Part shown: piece by piece, positions 1-6,644 of the stretch
Layout: every line of letters starts with the position of its first letter
Numbering within the stretch: position 1 is the stretch's first letter
Assembly: GCA_035286745.1 (NCBI GenBank)
Contig: DATECU010000245.1
Location: 1-11,766 of the forward strand
Origin: DATECU01 sp035286745
GTDB taxonomy: Bacteria > Acidobacteriota > Vicinamibacteria > Fen-336
DNA length: 11,766 nucleotides
Direction of reading: 5' to 3'
The notes under the pieces: generated by a model
Database searches by the model: none
The model's input: the letters and a program-made list of their open reading frames with translations, nothing else
What the model was told of the DNA's origin: nothing
Position numbers and translations under genes: made by a program

Positions 1-165
1 CTGCCAAGATACACCGTGACCGGGTCCGCAGGGTGATCGGGCGAGCCCGGTCGCCTGAGCGCCGCCAAGTCGGATTGCGGGCCAACCCCCGAGGCCTTAC
101 CATGGCGGTTTCGCGTCCGGCACGCAAGGGCTTACCGAGGAGCCGGCCTGTGCCTGGGGGGATTC
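1..165. other. Upstream non-coding stretch
   Basis: No credible gene was found here. The frames that are open read as Arg/Pro/Gly-rich shadows typical of GC-rich DNA and show no motif. The stretch probably holds the tail of an intergenic region and the promoter of the hydrolase-mtnP-kinase unit. No methionine-type riboswitch fold was recognised by eye, although a salvage gene follows. Confidence 0.4.
75..103 (+). promoter_or_regulatory. Weak sigma-70-like promoter candidate for the MBL-mtnP-pfkB unit
   Basis: TTGCGG (75-80) and TACCAT (98-103) are separated by 17 bases. The -35 matches TTGACA only in its first three bases and the -10 matches TATAAT at four of six. The right spacing and position make it the best candidate upstream of the unit, but a chance match is quite possible. 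Confidence 0.2.
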
Positions 166-1005
166 TTGATCCAGCTCGGAGACATCCGGGTCCACATCCT
201 GAGCGATGGCCGGTTCGCCCTGGACGGCGGGGCCATGTTCGGCGTGGTGCCGCGGGTCATCTGGGAGAAGACCGACCCGCCCGACCAGCGGAACCGCATC
301 GCCCTGGGGCTGAACGTGGTCCTCATCGAGGCGGCGGGGAAGCGCATCCTGGTCGACACCGGCGCCGGTGACAAGTGGGGCGAGAAAGAGGCCCGAATCT
401 ACGGGCTCGATCGCAGCCGGACCCTGCTCGCCGGCCTGCACGCCCTGGGGCTGGAGCCCGGCGACATCGACATCGTCATCAACTCCCACCTCCACTTCGA
501 CCACGCCGGCGGCAATACCCGGCTGGCAGACGGCAAACCGGTCCCCACCTTCCCCAAGGCGCGCTATGTGGTGCAGACCGGTGAATGGGAGGACGCGACC
601 CGGCCTCACGAACGGAACCGGGCCTCGTACCTCGAGGAGAACTACGTCCCTCTCGCCGAACGCAAGCAGCTCGAGGTGGTTCAGGGGGCGGTCGAGGTGA
701 CGCCTGGGGTGCGAGTGGTTCCGGTAGGCGGCCACACCGCCTACCTGCAGATGGTGGTGGTGGAGAGCCAGGGCCAGACCCTGGCCATCCCCACCGACCT
801 CATCCCTACCAGTAGTCACTTGCCGCTGCCCTTCATCATGGCCTACGACCTGTTCCCGGTAGGCACCCTGGAGGCCAAGAGGCGCCTGCTGGCCCAGGTG
901 GTCGAGGAGAAGTGGTGGCTTCTCTTTTACCACGATCCGCGAATGGCGGTGGGACGGGTGGGCCGCGACCAGGAGAAGTACGTCTTGAGCGAGGTTCTGG
1001 CATGA
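166..1005 (+). CDS. MBL-fold metallohydrolase
   Basis: This is a 279-residue metallo-beta-lactamase-fold hydrolase, probably cytoplasmic because no signal peptide is seen. The metal-binding signature HLHFDH is at residues 108-113 (H108, H110, D112, H113). The other expected ligands are present: H190 in GGHT, D211 in PTDL and H256 in YHDP. The usual second GH of the GHTPGH motif is replaced (GHTAYLQ). The start is a TTG preceded by a run of six G at 156-161, which serves as the ribosome binding site; no in-frame ATG lies upstream. Its TGA overlaps the ATG of mtnP (ATGA, 1002-1005), so the two are probably translationally coupled. The substrate cannot be told from sequence. Lactonase, phosphodiesterase or thioesterase activities all occur in the fold; the link to mtnP suggests a nucleoside or thiosugar-related ester, but that is a guess. 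Confidence 0.9.
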   Translation: MIQLGDIRVHILSDGRFALDGGAMFGVVPRVIWEKTDPPDQRNRIALGLNVVLIEAAGKRILVDTGAGDKWGEKEARIYGLDRSRTLLAGLHALGLEPGDIDIVINSHLHFDHAGGNTRLADGKPVPTFPKARYVVQTGEWEDATRPHERNRASYLEENYVPLAERKQLEVVQGAVEVTPGVRVVPVGGHTAYLQMVVVESQGQTLAIPTDLIPTSSHLPLPFIMAYDLFPVGTLEAKRRLLAQVVEEKWWLLFYHDPRMAVGRVGRDQEKYVLSEVLA

Positions 1006-1871
1006 GCGAACGGGCCGAGGTGGGAATCATCGGGGGCAGCGGACTCTACGAGATGGAGGGGTTCACCGACCAGCGCGAGGTCGCGGTCGACACTCCGTTC
1101 GGCGCCCCGTCCGACAGCCTGATGGTGGGGCAGCTTGAGGGTCGAAGAGTCGCCTTCCTGCCGCGTCACGCCCGCGGCCACCGCATCCTGCCCGGGGAGC
1201 TGAACTTCCGCGCCAACATCTGGGCCATGAAATCGATAGGCGTCGAAACCATCCTCTCGGTCTCCGCCGTGGGCTCGCTCAAGGCGCAGTACCAGCCGCT
1301 GCACATGGTGATTCCTGATCAGTTCGTCGATCGCACGACGCAGCGGCCCGCTTCGTTCTTCGGGCGCGGGCTGGTGGCCCACATGGCTTTCGCCCACCCG
1401 TTCTGCGCCACACTGCGGCCGCTGCTGGCCGAGGCCTGCCGCGATGCGGGGGCCACCTTCCACCAGGGCGGGACCTACATTTGCATAGAGGGCCCCCAGT
1501 TCTCGACTCGCGCCGAGTCGGAACTCTACCGTTCGTGGGGGATGGACATCATCGGCATGACTAACCTGCAAGAGGCCCGGCTGGCCCGGGAAGCGGAGAT
1601 CTGCTACGTCACCCTGGCCATGGTGACCGACTACGACTGCTGGCATCCGGAGCACGATGCGGTGACCGCCGAGCAGATCATCGCCAACCTGGTGAAGAAC
1701 GCGGCCATGGCCAAGGCGGTGCTGCGTGCGGCGGTCAGGCGGGTTCCCACCGGCCCTCGGGACTGCGAGTGCGCGAGCGCCCTCAAGCACGCCCTGGTCA
1801 CCGGGGGCGAGCTGGTGCCGGCCCAGGTGAAGCGCGAGCTGGCCCCCATCATCGACAAGTACATCCGTTAG
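1002..1871 (+). CDS. mtnP: S-methyl-5'-thioadenosine phosphorylase
   Basis: This cytoplasmic enzyme of the purine nucleoside phosphorylase superfamily (type II, MTAP) splits methylthioadenosine with phosphate into adenine and 5-methylthioribose-1-phosphate, recycling a by-product of polyamine and SAM metabolism. At 289 residues it has the usual length. Visible motifs are the phosphate loop GIIGGSGLYE (residues 8-17), TPFGAPSD (31-38), the RHxRGH block (55-60), IEGPQFSTRAES (162-173), MTNLQEARLAREAE (186-199) and TDYDCW (209-214), where D210 and D212 are the adenine-recognising acids that separate MTAP from guanosine/inosine phosphorylases. An ATG start at 1002 is preferred to an upstream in-frame start because residue 1 of the alignable fold begins just after it and because it gives the ATGA overlap with the upstream gene. 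No other methionine-salvage gene (mtnA, mtnB, mtnK) is in the window. Confidence 0.93.
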   Translation: MSERAEVGIIGGSGLYEMEGFTDQREVAVDTPFGAPSDSLMVGQLEGRRVAFLPRHARGHRILPGELNFRANIWAMKSIGVETILSVSAVGSLKAQYQPLHMVIPDQFVDRTTQRPASFFGRGLVAHMAFAHPFCATLRPLLAEACRDAGATFHQGGTYICIEGPQFSTRAESELYRSWGMDIIGMTNLQEARLAREAEICYVTLAMVTDYDCWHPEHDAVTAEQIIANLVKNAAMAKAVLRAAVRRVPTGPRDCECASALKHALVTGGELVPAQVKRELAPIIDKYIR

Positions 1872-1886
1872 GAGACGAGATCCCTC

Positions 1887-2795
1887 ATGTCCATTCTGGT
1901 GGTCGGCAGTGTGGCCTACGACACCGTGGAGACGCCCTTCGGCAGGGCCGAGCGCGTCCTGGGCGGCAGCGCTTCGTTCTTCTCGGTGGCGGCGTCCTTC
2001 TTCGTTCCCGTGAACCTGGTGGGGGTGGTGGGCCGCGACTTCGGGGAGAAGCAGCTCTCAGCGTTCCAGGGCCGGGAGATCGATTTGGAGGGCCTGGAGC
2101 GCATGGAAGGCGAGACCTTCCACTGGCAGGGCAAGTACTCCTACGACTTGAACTCCCGCGACACCATCTGCACCGACCTCAACGTCTTCGAGTTCTTCAA
2201 GCCCAAGATCCCCGCCCGCTACAAGAAGTCGTCGTACGTCTTTCTCGGCAACATTGATCCCGCCCTGCAGCGCGAGGTCCTCGATCAGGTGGAGGCGCCC
2301 CGGGTGGTGGCCTGCGACACCATGAACTTCTGGATCGAAGGCCGACCGGAGGAACTGCGCAAGACGCTCAAGCGGGTCGATATCCTGCTCATCAACGACG
2401 GCGAGGCCCGCGAGCTGTCGGGGGAGTGGAACATCGTCAAGGCGGCCCGGGCCATTCGCGCTCTGGGACCGCGGACGCTGATCGTCAAGAAGGGCGAGCA
2501 CGGCGTCCTCATGTTCAGCGACGAGGGTTCGTTTGCCGCGCCCGCCTACCCACTGGAGGATGTCTTCGATCCCACCGGAGCTGGCGACACCTTCGCCGGG
2601 GGCTTCCTGGGCTACCTGGCGAGCATGGGCAGCCACGGTGACGGCGTGCTCCGCCGGGCCGTGGTCATGGGCAGCACCCTGGCCTCCTACTGCGTGGAGG
2701 CCTTCAGCCTGGATCGGCTCCTGCGGCTGACGCGTCAGGAAATCGACGACCGCTTCCGGCTCTTCAAGCGCCTCACCCACTTCGAGGCGATTTAG
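1887..2795 (+). CDS. PfkB/ribokinase-family kinase
   Basis: This 302-residue cytoplasmic kinase of the PfkB/ribokinase superfamily transfers phosphate from ATP to a sugar or nucleoside hydroxyl. The N-terminal substrate loop GGSASFF is at residues 26-32, NDGEARELSG at 170-179 and KKGEHG at 201-206. The second family signature DPTGAGDTFAGGF is at 228-240, with D234 as the catalytic base. The ATG at 1887 follows a GGAGACGAGA stretch (1871-1880) that also overlaps the mtnP stop, leaving only 15 bases between the genes, so co-transcription is likely. MTAP already yields a phosphorylated sugar, so a methylthioribose kinase would be redundant; a nucleoside (adenosine/inosine-like) or other sugar substrate is more plausible but is not shown by the sequence. 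Its TAG shares bases with the stop of the convergent SGNH gene. Confidence 0.9.
   Translation: MSILVVGSVAYDTVETPFGRAERVLGGSASFFSVAASFFVPVNLVGVVGRDFGEKQLSAFQGREIDLEGLERMEGETFHWQGKYSYDLNSRDTICTDLNVFEFFKPKIPARYKKSSYVFLGNIDPALQREVLDQVEAPRVVACDTMNFWIEGRPEELRKTLKRVDILLINDGEARELSGEWNIVKAARAIRALGPRTLIVKKGEHGVLMFSDEGSFAAPAYPLEDVFDPTGAGDTFAGGFLGYLASMGSHGDGVLRRAVVMGSTLASYCVEAFSLDRLLRLTRQEIDDRFRLFKRLTHFEAI
2792..2795. other. Shared stop codons of convergent genes (TTAG)
   Basis: The TAG of the plus-strand kinase (2793-2795) and the TAA of the minus-strand SGNH gene (complement of 2792-2794) lie inside the same four bases. There is therefore no intergenic space for a terminator between the two transcription units, and their mRNAs must overlap at their 3' ends. 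Confidence 0.95.
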
Positions 2796-3961
2796 GGCCT
2801 GCCGGCCCCGCACGCCGGGAGCCAGTCGCCTGCGGCCAGCACGCGCTCGACTTCCAGCGCCGCCACCGCGTGCCCCACGGCGTTCCAGTGGCCACCGCCG
2901 GCGTGGTAGGGCGGATAGCCGGCACGGTCCTGGCGGCGCAACGCTTCGGTGGGATCGAGGACGGCGAAGCCGCTCGCCCGCCCGACCTCGGTGAGCCGGC
3001 GGGCCACCCGCCCGCGATCCCAGGTGGTGTCGTCGACCCGATAGCGCGCCCGAGTCAGGCTCCAATCGCGGTCGCTCACCTCCATCTTGCTCGGGACGTA
3101 GACGACGAGCAGGCGCCCTCCCCGCGCCTCCACCAGGTCGCGCAAGGCGCGCAGGATGTTGACCGTCTGCTCCCAGGCATCCTGGACCTCCCGTGACGGC
3201 GTTCGCGAGTACACCTCGAGCTCGCTGCCCGCTCGCGGCTTCTCGATAGGCGGCCACAGCCCGATCCAGGCGAGCGCGCCGTAGGCGCGAGGCGCTCTCT
3301 CCCGGAGCCTCCCCCGCAGCCACTCGAGACCTTCCGACCGCCAGGCCGATCTCTGGTTATGCTCTGGCGCCGCCGGCGGCGAGAGCGGAGCGTTGGTGAC
3401 CGCGAAGCTCCCGGCTCGGAACTTGAGCAGCGGCTTGGGGGCCCGGCCCACCGAGGCCCGGGCGTTGTAGACGATGTCGTTGTAGTAGAAGAAGAGCAGC
3501 ACCACCTGCGGCCGGTAGCGATGGCCTTCCTCGCGGAAGAAAAGCAGTTCCTGGTCGTTGCTGAAGCCCACGGTGCCCGCGTTCACCACCTCGGTTGGGC
3601 ATTCCGTTCGGGTTAGGCTGCGTTCGAGGACCTGGGAAACGCTGTCCTCGAAGGCCACGCTGAAGCCTTCGGCGAAGGAGTCGCCCAGCACCAGCAGGCG
3701 CCTGGTGCCGGGAGCCGGCTCCAGGGTGCGCTCTCGGTCGCGCAAACCGCGGCTGTTGATCAGGTAGTCGCCTTGAGGGAAGCGAACCGAGGCCCCGACC
3801 CGGTGCCGCCAGCCAAGCAGGGGGTCGAACTCGGTGTACTGCGCGGCGATCGGCTCCGTGGGACGCTGCTTCTTCAGGCGTGCCACGACCTCGAGCACTC
3901 CCAGGGTCAGGGCCAGGCTGCTACCCAGGAGCGCCAGGTTTAGGACCCAGCGGCGCTTCAA
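2792..3961 (-). CDS. Membrane-anchored SGNH/GDSL hydrolase-like protein
   Basis: This is a 389-residue protein with a short basic N-terminus (KRRW), a single hydrophobic segment at about residues 5-27 and a long periplasmic part, so it is probably tethered to the inner membrane. SGNH-fold blocks are visible: GDS at 93-95 (nucleophile S95), NAG at 127-129, YYND at 159-162 (N161) and GGHWN at 356-360 (H358). The layout resembles AlgJ/AlgX-like O-acetyltransferase or esterase families acting on polysaccharides. The acidic residue normally two or three positions before the block V His is Gly here (G355, G356). The start is a TTG, the only option that keeps the membrane segment; the Shine-Dalgarno is poor. 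It lies 22 bases after the solute-binding protein stop and is probably the last gene of that operon. Substrate unknown. Confidence 0.82.
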   Translation of the reverse strand: MKRRWVLNLALLGSSLALTLGVLEVVARLKKQRPTEPIAAQYTEFDPLLGWRHRVGASVRFPQGDYLINSRGLRDRERTLEPAPGTRRLLVLGDSFAEGFSVAFEDSVSQVLERSLTRTECPTEVVNAGTVGFSNDQELLFFREEGHRYRPQVVLLFFYYNDIVYNARASVGRAPKPLLKFRAGSFAVTNAPLSPPAAPEHNQRSAWRSEGLEWLRGRLRERAPRAYGALAWIGLWPPIEKPRAGSELEVYSRTPSREVQDAWEQTVNILRALRDLVEARGGRLLVVYVPSKMEVSDRDWSLTRARYRVDDTTWDRGRVARRLTEVGRASGFAVLDPTEALRRQDRAGYPPYHAGGGHWNAVGHAVAALEVERVLAAGDWLPACGAGRP

Positions 3962-3983
3962 GACCGCACCGACCCGGCGAGCC

Positions 3984-4910
3984 TCAGGGGGGGCCTGAAC
4001 GGGCGGCCTTCAGGATCTCCAGAGCCTGCTCGCCGAAGTACTTGACCACCAGCCGGCTCCAGGTGGGGGTCCGGCGCAGGTTGGCGAGGTAGGCGTCGAG
4101 GTCGCGCTTCAGCTCTGGATCAGTCTTACGCAATCCGTAGGCGAGACTGCCGGATTGGCCCAGGAACAGGCCCAGTTCCAAGTTGGGGTCTGTGCGACGG
4201 GCCAGGATGGCTACTTCGAGCCCCAACACGCCGGCGGTGGCCCTGCCAGCCCGGAGCTGGTCGCTCACGTTTCCGTCGGTCAGGTGAACGATGTTGGCGG
4301 CAGGCACTCCCGCCGCCAGCAGGGCTTCCGCCATGCTGGTGCCCCGGTGGGTGACCACCCGCTCGCCCCGCAGTTGCTCGAGGCTGGTCACTGGCCGGTG
4401 GGGCTTGAGGGTGAGCACCACGTCGCGGCTGGGGAAGACCTCGACGCTGAAGTCGATTCGCTTGCGGCGCGCTGCGGTGTCGCTGAAACCACCGGCGATA
4501 AGGTCGGCTTTGCCTTCCAGCAGGGCCGGGATCAGCCCGTCCCAACTGGAGGACGGCACGAAAGTGAGTTTCATCCGATGGAGGTCGGCGAAGCCCTTCA
4601 GGATCTCGTAGTCGAAGCCGGACTCCTGGCCTGGTTGGGTCGAGACGAAGGCCTCGGCCCGGTTCTCGGGTACCAGGACCCGTAGGGCTTGACGGTCCTG
4701 ACCGTTGGCCTTGGCGCCAGCCAACAGGGCTGCCGCCAGGAAGCAAACGAGCGTGACTCCCCGGCGTCCCCTTCTCGCTCCAGGTGCTCGCGGGTGAGCC
4801 GGTCGGCGTCGCGGCGCAGCTCCCGCTCCGCCCTTGAAACCCGGAACCTTGTTGGCCAGGCGCTCCAGCGCGTTCTGCGCGGCCCGCGCCTGGTCGCGGA
4901 TGGAGTCCAT
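3984..4910 (-). CDS. Family-3 solute-binding protein with an unusual N-terminal extension
   Basis: This 308-residue protein has a periplasmic solute-binding protein family 3 domain at about residues 75-295 (ALRVLVPEN at the front, GFDYEILKGFADL, KADLIAGGFSDTAARRKRIDFS at 134-155, CheY-independent two-lobe layout). Such domains bind amino acids or similar small ligands, or occur as sensors; the front half also resembles the MltF N-terminal domain. A hydrophobic export segment VTLVCFLAAALLAGA lies at residues 52-66, far from the start: residues 1-50 are hydrophilic and Arg-rich. The ATG at 4910 has a good ribosome site (4915-4921), and no other ATG, GTG or TTG exists in frame before the export segment. 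The first 27 residues look like the front of another gene (see the pseudogene entry). It follows the receiver gene by 28 bases, with no transporter permease or ATPase nearby, so a sensing role is as likely as uptake. Confidence 0.8.
   Translation of the reverse strand: MDSIRDQARAAQNALERLANKVPGFKGGAGAAPRRRPAHPRAPGARRGRRGVTLVCFLAAALLAGAKANGQDRQALRVLVPENRAEAFVSTQPGQESGFDYEILKGFADLHRMKLTFVPSSSWDGLIPALLEGKADLIAGGFSDTAARRKRIDFSVEVFPSRDVVLTLKPHRPVTSLEQLRGERVVTHRGTSMAEALLAAGVPAANIVHLTDGNVSDQLRAGRATAGVLGLEVAILARRTDPNLELGLFLGQSGSLAYGLRKTDPELKRDLDAYLANLRRTPTWSRLVVKYFGEQALEILKAARSGPP
4772..4910 (-). pseudogene. Frameshifted gene remnant donating the start of the solute-binding protein
   Basis: From the ATG at 4910 the first 27 residues form an amphipathic helix ending in NKVPGFKG. 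The coherent continuation is not in the same frame but, after one extra base at 4829, in another frame at 4828-4772, reading ERELRRDADRLTREHLERE, a charged helix of the same style. From memory, small proteins of the pattern helix-(V/I)PG(F/Y)-(K/R/E/D)-rich helix are common uncharacterised proteins in this group of bacteria; this was not searched. The remnant is then cut short where the export segment of the solute-binding protein begins. The reading is therefore a truncated and frameshifted gene whose start codon and ribosome site are now used by its downstream neighbour. A sequencing or assembly error would explain the shift but not the truncation. Confidence 0.45.
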
Positions 4911-4914
4911 GGAA

Positions 4915-4921
4915 CCCCCTT
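4915..4921 (-). promoter_or_regulatory. Ribosome binding site deciding the start at 4910
   Basis: On the minus strand AAGGGGG lies four bases before the ATG at 4910. It is the only good Shine-Dalgarno in front of the solute-binding protein and supports translation of the full extended form. Confidence 0.6.
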
Positions 4922-4938
4922 GGCACCTGCCGTCCGAA

Positions 4939-5322
4939 CTAGGACAGGTTGGCGCCCGACTCCAGCATGGTGTTGACGATGGTGAGCAGCTTGTTGGCGG
5001 TGAAGGGCTTGTTGATGTACATGATGGCGCCCGACTCGAAGCCCTCGGCCAGGGCCTCGCCACCACCCTTGGCGGTGAGGAAGATGACGGGGATGTCCTT
5101 GGAGCGGGGGTCTTCCTTGATCTTGCGGCAGACGGTGAAGCCGTCCACCTCGGGCATCATGACGTCCAGCAGCACCAGGTCGAAGCTCTTCTCGGCCAGG
5201 AGACGCAGCGCCTCGGCTCCCCCGCCCGCTGGGGTCACCTCGAAGCCGCGCTGCTCGAGGATGGTCTTCTCGAGGTTCAGGATGTTCTCGTCGTCATCGA
5301 CCACGAGGATCCGCTTCGCCAT
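4939..5322 (-). CDS. Stand-alone receiver-domain response regulator (CheY-like)
   Basis: This 127-residue protein is one receiver domain with no output domain, so it must act by protein-protein contact after phosphorylation by a histidine kinase. The acid pocket is D9-D11 (VVDDDENI), the phospho-acceptor is D53 (LLDVMMP), the switch Thr is T83 (FLTAKG) and the conserved Lys is K105 (INKPF). Key residues are intact. The ATG at 5322 is preferred over the TTG three bases upstream because GGAGG (complement of 5329-5333) then sits six bases away. No histidine kinase is in the window; the partner is elsewhere. It is the first gene of a probable operon with the solute-binding protein and the SGNH hydrolase, 28 bases ahead of the former. 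Confidence 0.93.
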   Translation of the reverse strand: MAKRILVVDDDENILNLEKTILEQRGFEVTPAGGGAEALRLLAEKSFDLVLLDVMMPEVDGFTVCRKIKEDPRSKDIPVIFLTAKGGGEALAEGFESGAIMYINKPFTANKLLTIVNTMLESGANLS

Positions 5323-5349
5323 CAAAGACCTCCGCGGGACGGATGGGGG

Positions 5350-5358
5350 ATTCTAGCA
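5350..5358 (-). promoter_or_regulatory. Extended -10 promoter for the receiver-gene operon
   Basis: On the minus strand TGC-TAGAAT gives an extended -10 (TGn) with five of six bases of TATAAT. No good -35 is seen at 16-18 bases upstream, which is usual for extended -10 promoters. The predicted transcription start is near 5343, about 20 bases before the ATG, leaving room for the GGAGG ribosome site. Confidence 0.5.
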
Positions 5359-5380
5359 AATGTGCACGAAGGATGCGTCC

Positions 5381-5396
5381 ACGCCAGGGGTGGCGT
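5381..5396 (-). other. Small perfect hairpin at the end of lpxB
   Basis: ACGCCA (5381-5386) and TGGCGT (5391-5396) form a perfect 6-base stem with a GGGG loop as read on the plus strand. On the minus strand it begins at the lpxB stop codon. No T-run follows on either strand, so it is not a standard intrinsic terminator; it may stabilise the lpxB mRNA end or slow polymerase before the receiver gene. Confidence 0.3.
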
Positions 5397-6553
5397 CAAG
5401 ACCCGAGCCGCTCCGGCCCCGGCGGACGCAAGCCGAGCACCTCCAGCAGGGCCCGGGCCGCCCGCGCCGAGGCCCCGCCTCCCCCCAGCTTCTGCCGCAC
5501 CTCGGCCAGGTCCTGCTTCATTCGCAGGCGCCGCGCGGGGTCCCCCAACAGGGAGAGCGCTTCCTCGGCCACTCGCTCCGCCGTGAACTCCCGCTGGATG
5601 ATCTCGGGGGCGACCCGCCGCCCGGCGATCAGGTTGACCATGGCGTAGTGGGGAACCTTGACGAACCTCCGACCCAATCGGTAGGTGAGCCCCGACAGCC
5701 GGTAGACCACGACCAGCGGCGTCCCCAGCAGGGCGGCCTCGACGGTGGCCGTCCCCGAGGCCACCACCGCGGCATCGCAGGCCCCCAGCAGCTGGTGGGC
5801 CTGACCTTCCAGGCAGCGCACGGGCAGCCCGGCCAGAGCCTGGCGGAAGACCTCACCGGGCAGGGATGGGGCCAGCGGTAGGGCGAACTGCAAGTCCGGC
5901 TTGCGTTCGGCGAGCAGGCGGATGGCTCCCAGGAGCGGCGGCAGGTTATGGGCGACCTCCTGGCGGCGGCTGCCGGGCAAGATCGCCAACAGCGGTCGGT
6001 TCGGGTCCAACCCGCTTGCCTTCAGGAAGGCGCCACGGTCAGGGGCCGGACGGACCAAGTCGACCAGGGGGTGGCCCACGAAGGTCACCGGCACCCCACT
6101 CTGCCGGTAGAAGGCCTCCTCGAAGGGGAAGATCACCAGCATCCGGGCCACCGTCTGGCGGATGGCCTTGATGCGCCGGCGGCGCCAGGCCCACACCTGG
6201 GGCGAGACGTAGTAGACGACCGGCACCTGGCGGGCCTTGAGTTCTCGGGCCAGACGCAGGTTGAAGTCGGGGTAGTCGACCAGCACCGCGGCGTCGGGCC
6301 GGCACCGATCCACCTCGGCCAGGATCTCCCGGAAGATGCGGCGGAAGCGGGGCAGATGAGAGACCACCTCCCAGAGACCGACCACGGCCAGGTCGCGCAC
6401 GTGGGCGATGAGCGACGCGCCCTGCTCGGCCAGCCGATCGCCCCCCAGGCCGAAGACCTCCGGAGTCTCGCCCAGCTTCCCAATCTCGTGGACCAGCGCC
6501 CCGCCGTAGGTGTCTCCGGAGGGCTCGCCACAGGAAAGCAAGAGGCGGGTCAT
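5396..6553 (-). CDS. lpxB: Lipid-A-disaccharide synthase
   Basis: This 385-residue peripheral inner-membrane glycosyltransferase (GT19) joins UDP-2,3-diacylglucosamine and lipid X into the disaccharide core of lipid A. Family blocks are clear in order: CGEPSGDTYG (residues 8-17), FGLGGDRL (34-41), VGLWEVVSHLPRF (58-70), VDYPDFNLRLA (92-102), YYVSPQVWAWRRRR (114-127), FPFEEAFY (142-149), FVGHPLVD (158-165), LPGSRRQEV (192-200) and ASGTATVEAAL (265-275), then VPHYAMVNLI (300-309). Length is normal. The ATG at 6553 matches the usual N-terminus; longer in-frame readings upstream lack homology-like sequence. No Shine-Dalgarno precedes it, but a TATACT box ends six bases before the ATG, suggesting a leaderless message. 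It stands alone, away from lpxA, lpxD, fabZ or lpxK, which often neighbour it. Confidence 0.95.
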   Translation of the reverse strand: MTRLLLSCGEPSGDTYGGALVHEIGKLGETPEVFGLGGDRLAEQGASLIAHVRDLAVVGLWEVVSHLPRFRRIFREILAEVDRCRPDAAVLVDYPDFNLRLARELKARQVPVVYYVSPQVWAWRRRRIKAIRQTVARMLVIFPFEEAFYRQSGVPVTFVGHPLVDLVRPAPDRGAFLKASGLDPNRPLLAILPGSRRQEVAHNLPPLLGAIRLLAERKPDLQFALPLAPSLPGEVFRQALAGLPVRCLEGQAHQLLGACDAAVVASGTATVEAALLGTPLVVVYRLSGLTYRLGRRFVKVPHYAMVNLIAGRRVAPEIIQREFTAERVAEEALSLLGDPARRLRMKQDLAEVRQKLGGGGASARAARALLEVLGLRPPGPERLGS

Positions 6554-6559
6554 TGCGGG

Positions 6560-6565
6560 AGTATA
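6560..6565 (-). promoter_or_regulatory. -10 box of lpxB giving a leaderless transcript
   Basis: On the minus strand TATACT (five of six to TATAAT) is followed by six bases and then the lpxB ATG, placing the predicted transcription start on or next to the A of the start codon. The -35 region is poor. The absence of a ribosome binding site agrees with leaderless translation. Confidence 0.45.
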
Positions 6566-6566
6566 G

Positions 6567-6618
6567 CTGTCCCCTCCCCGCCTCAGAGAGATCAGCCACT
6601 GTCCCCGCCCCGGGACAG
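6567..6618. repeat. CTGTCCC boxes and inverted repeat in the lpxB/PEGA divergent region
   Basis: CTGTCCCC occurs at 6567-6574 and again at 6599-6606, 32 bases apart, about three helix turns. The second copy forms an inverted repeat with GGGACAG at 6612-6618 (7-base arms, 6-base spacer). The first copy abuts the lpxB -10 box. The arrangement looks like an operator for a dimeric regulator acting on lpxB; a cruciform or RNA hairpin is the alternative. Confidence 0.35.
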
Positions 6619-6644
6619 CGGTCGGGCCAGTCACCGCGACTAAA

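Noticed and set aside
1..165. SAM or other methionine-type riboswitch ahead of the mtnP unit
   Set aside because: No conserved riboswitch core could be recognised by eye; a covariance-model search of this stretch would settle it.
97..1790. Long minus-strand open frames opposite the MBL hydrolase and mtnP
   Set aside because: His/Gly/Val-rich antisense readings of codon-biased genes with no ribosome sites or motifs.
2058..3323. A 421-codon open frame on the minus strand over the kinase and SGNH genes
   Set aside because: No domain recognised, and both overlapped genes carry clear family motifs in their own frames.
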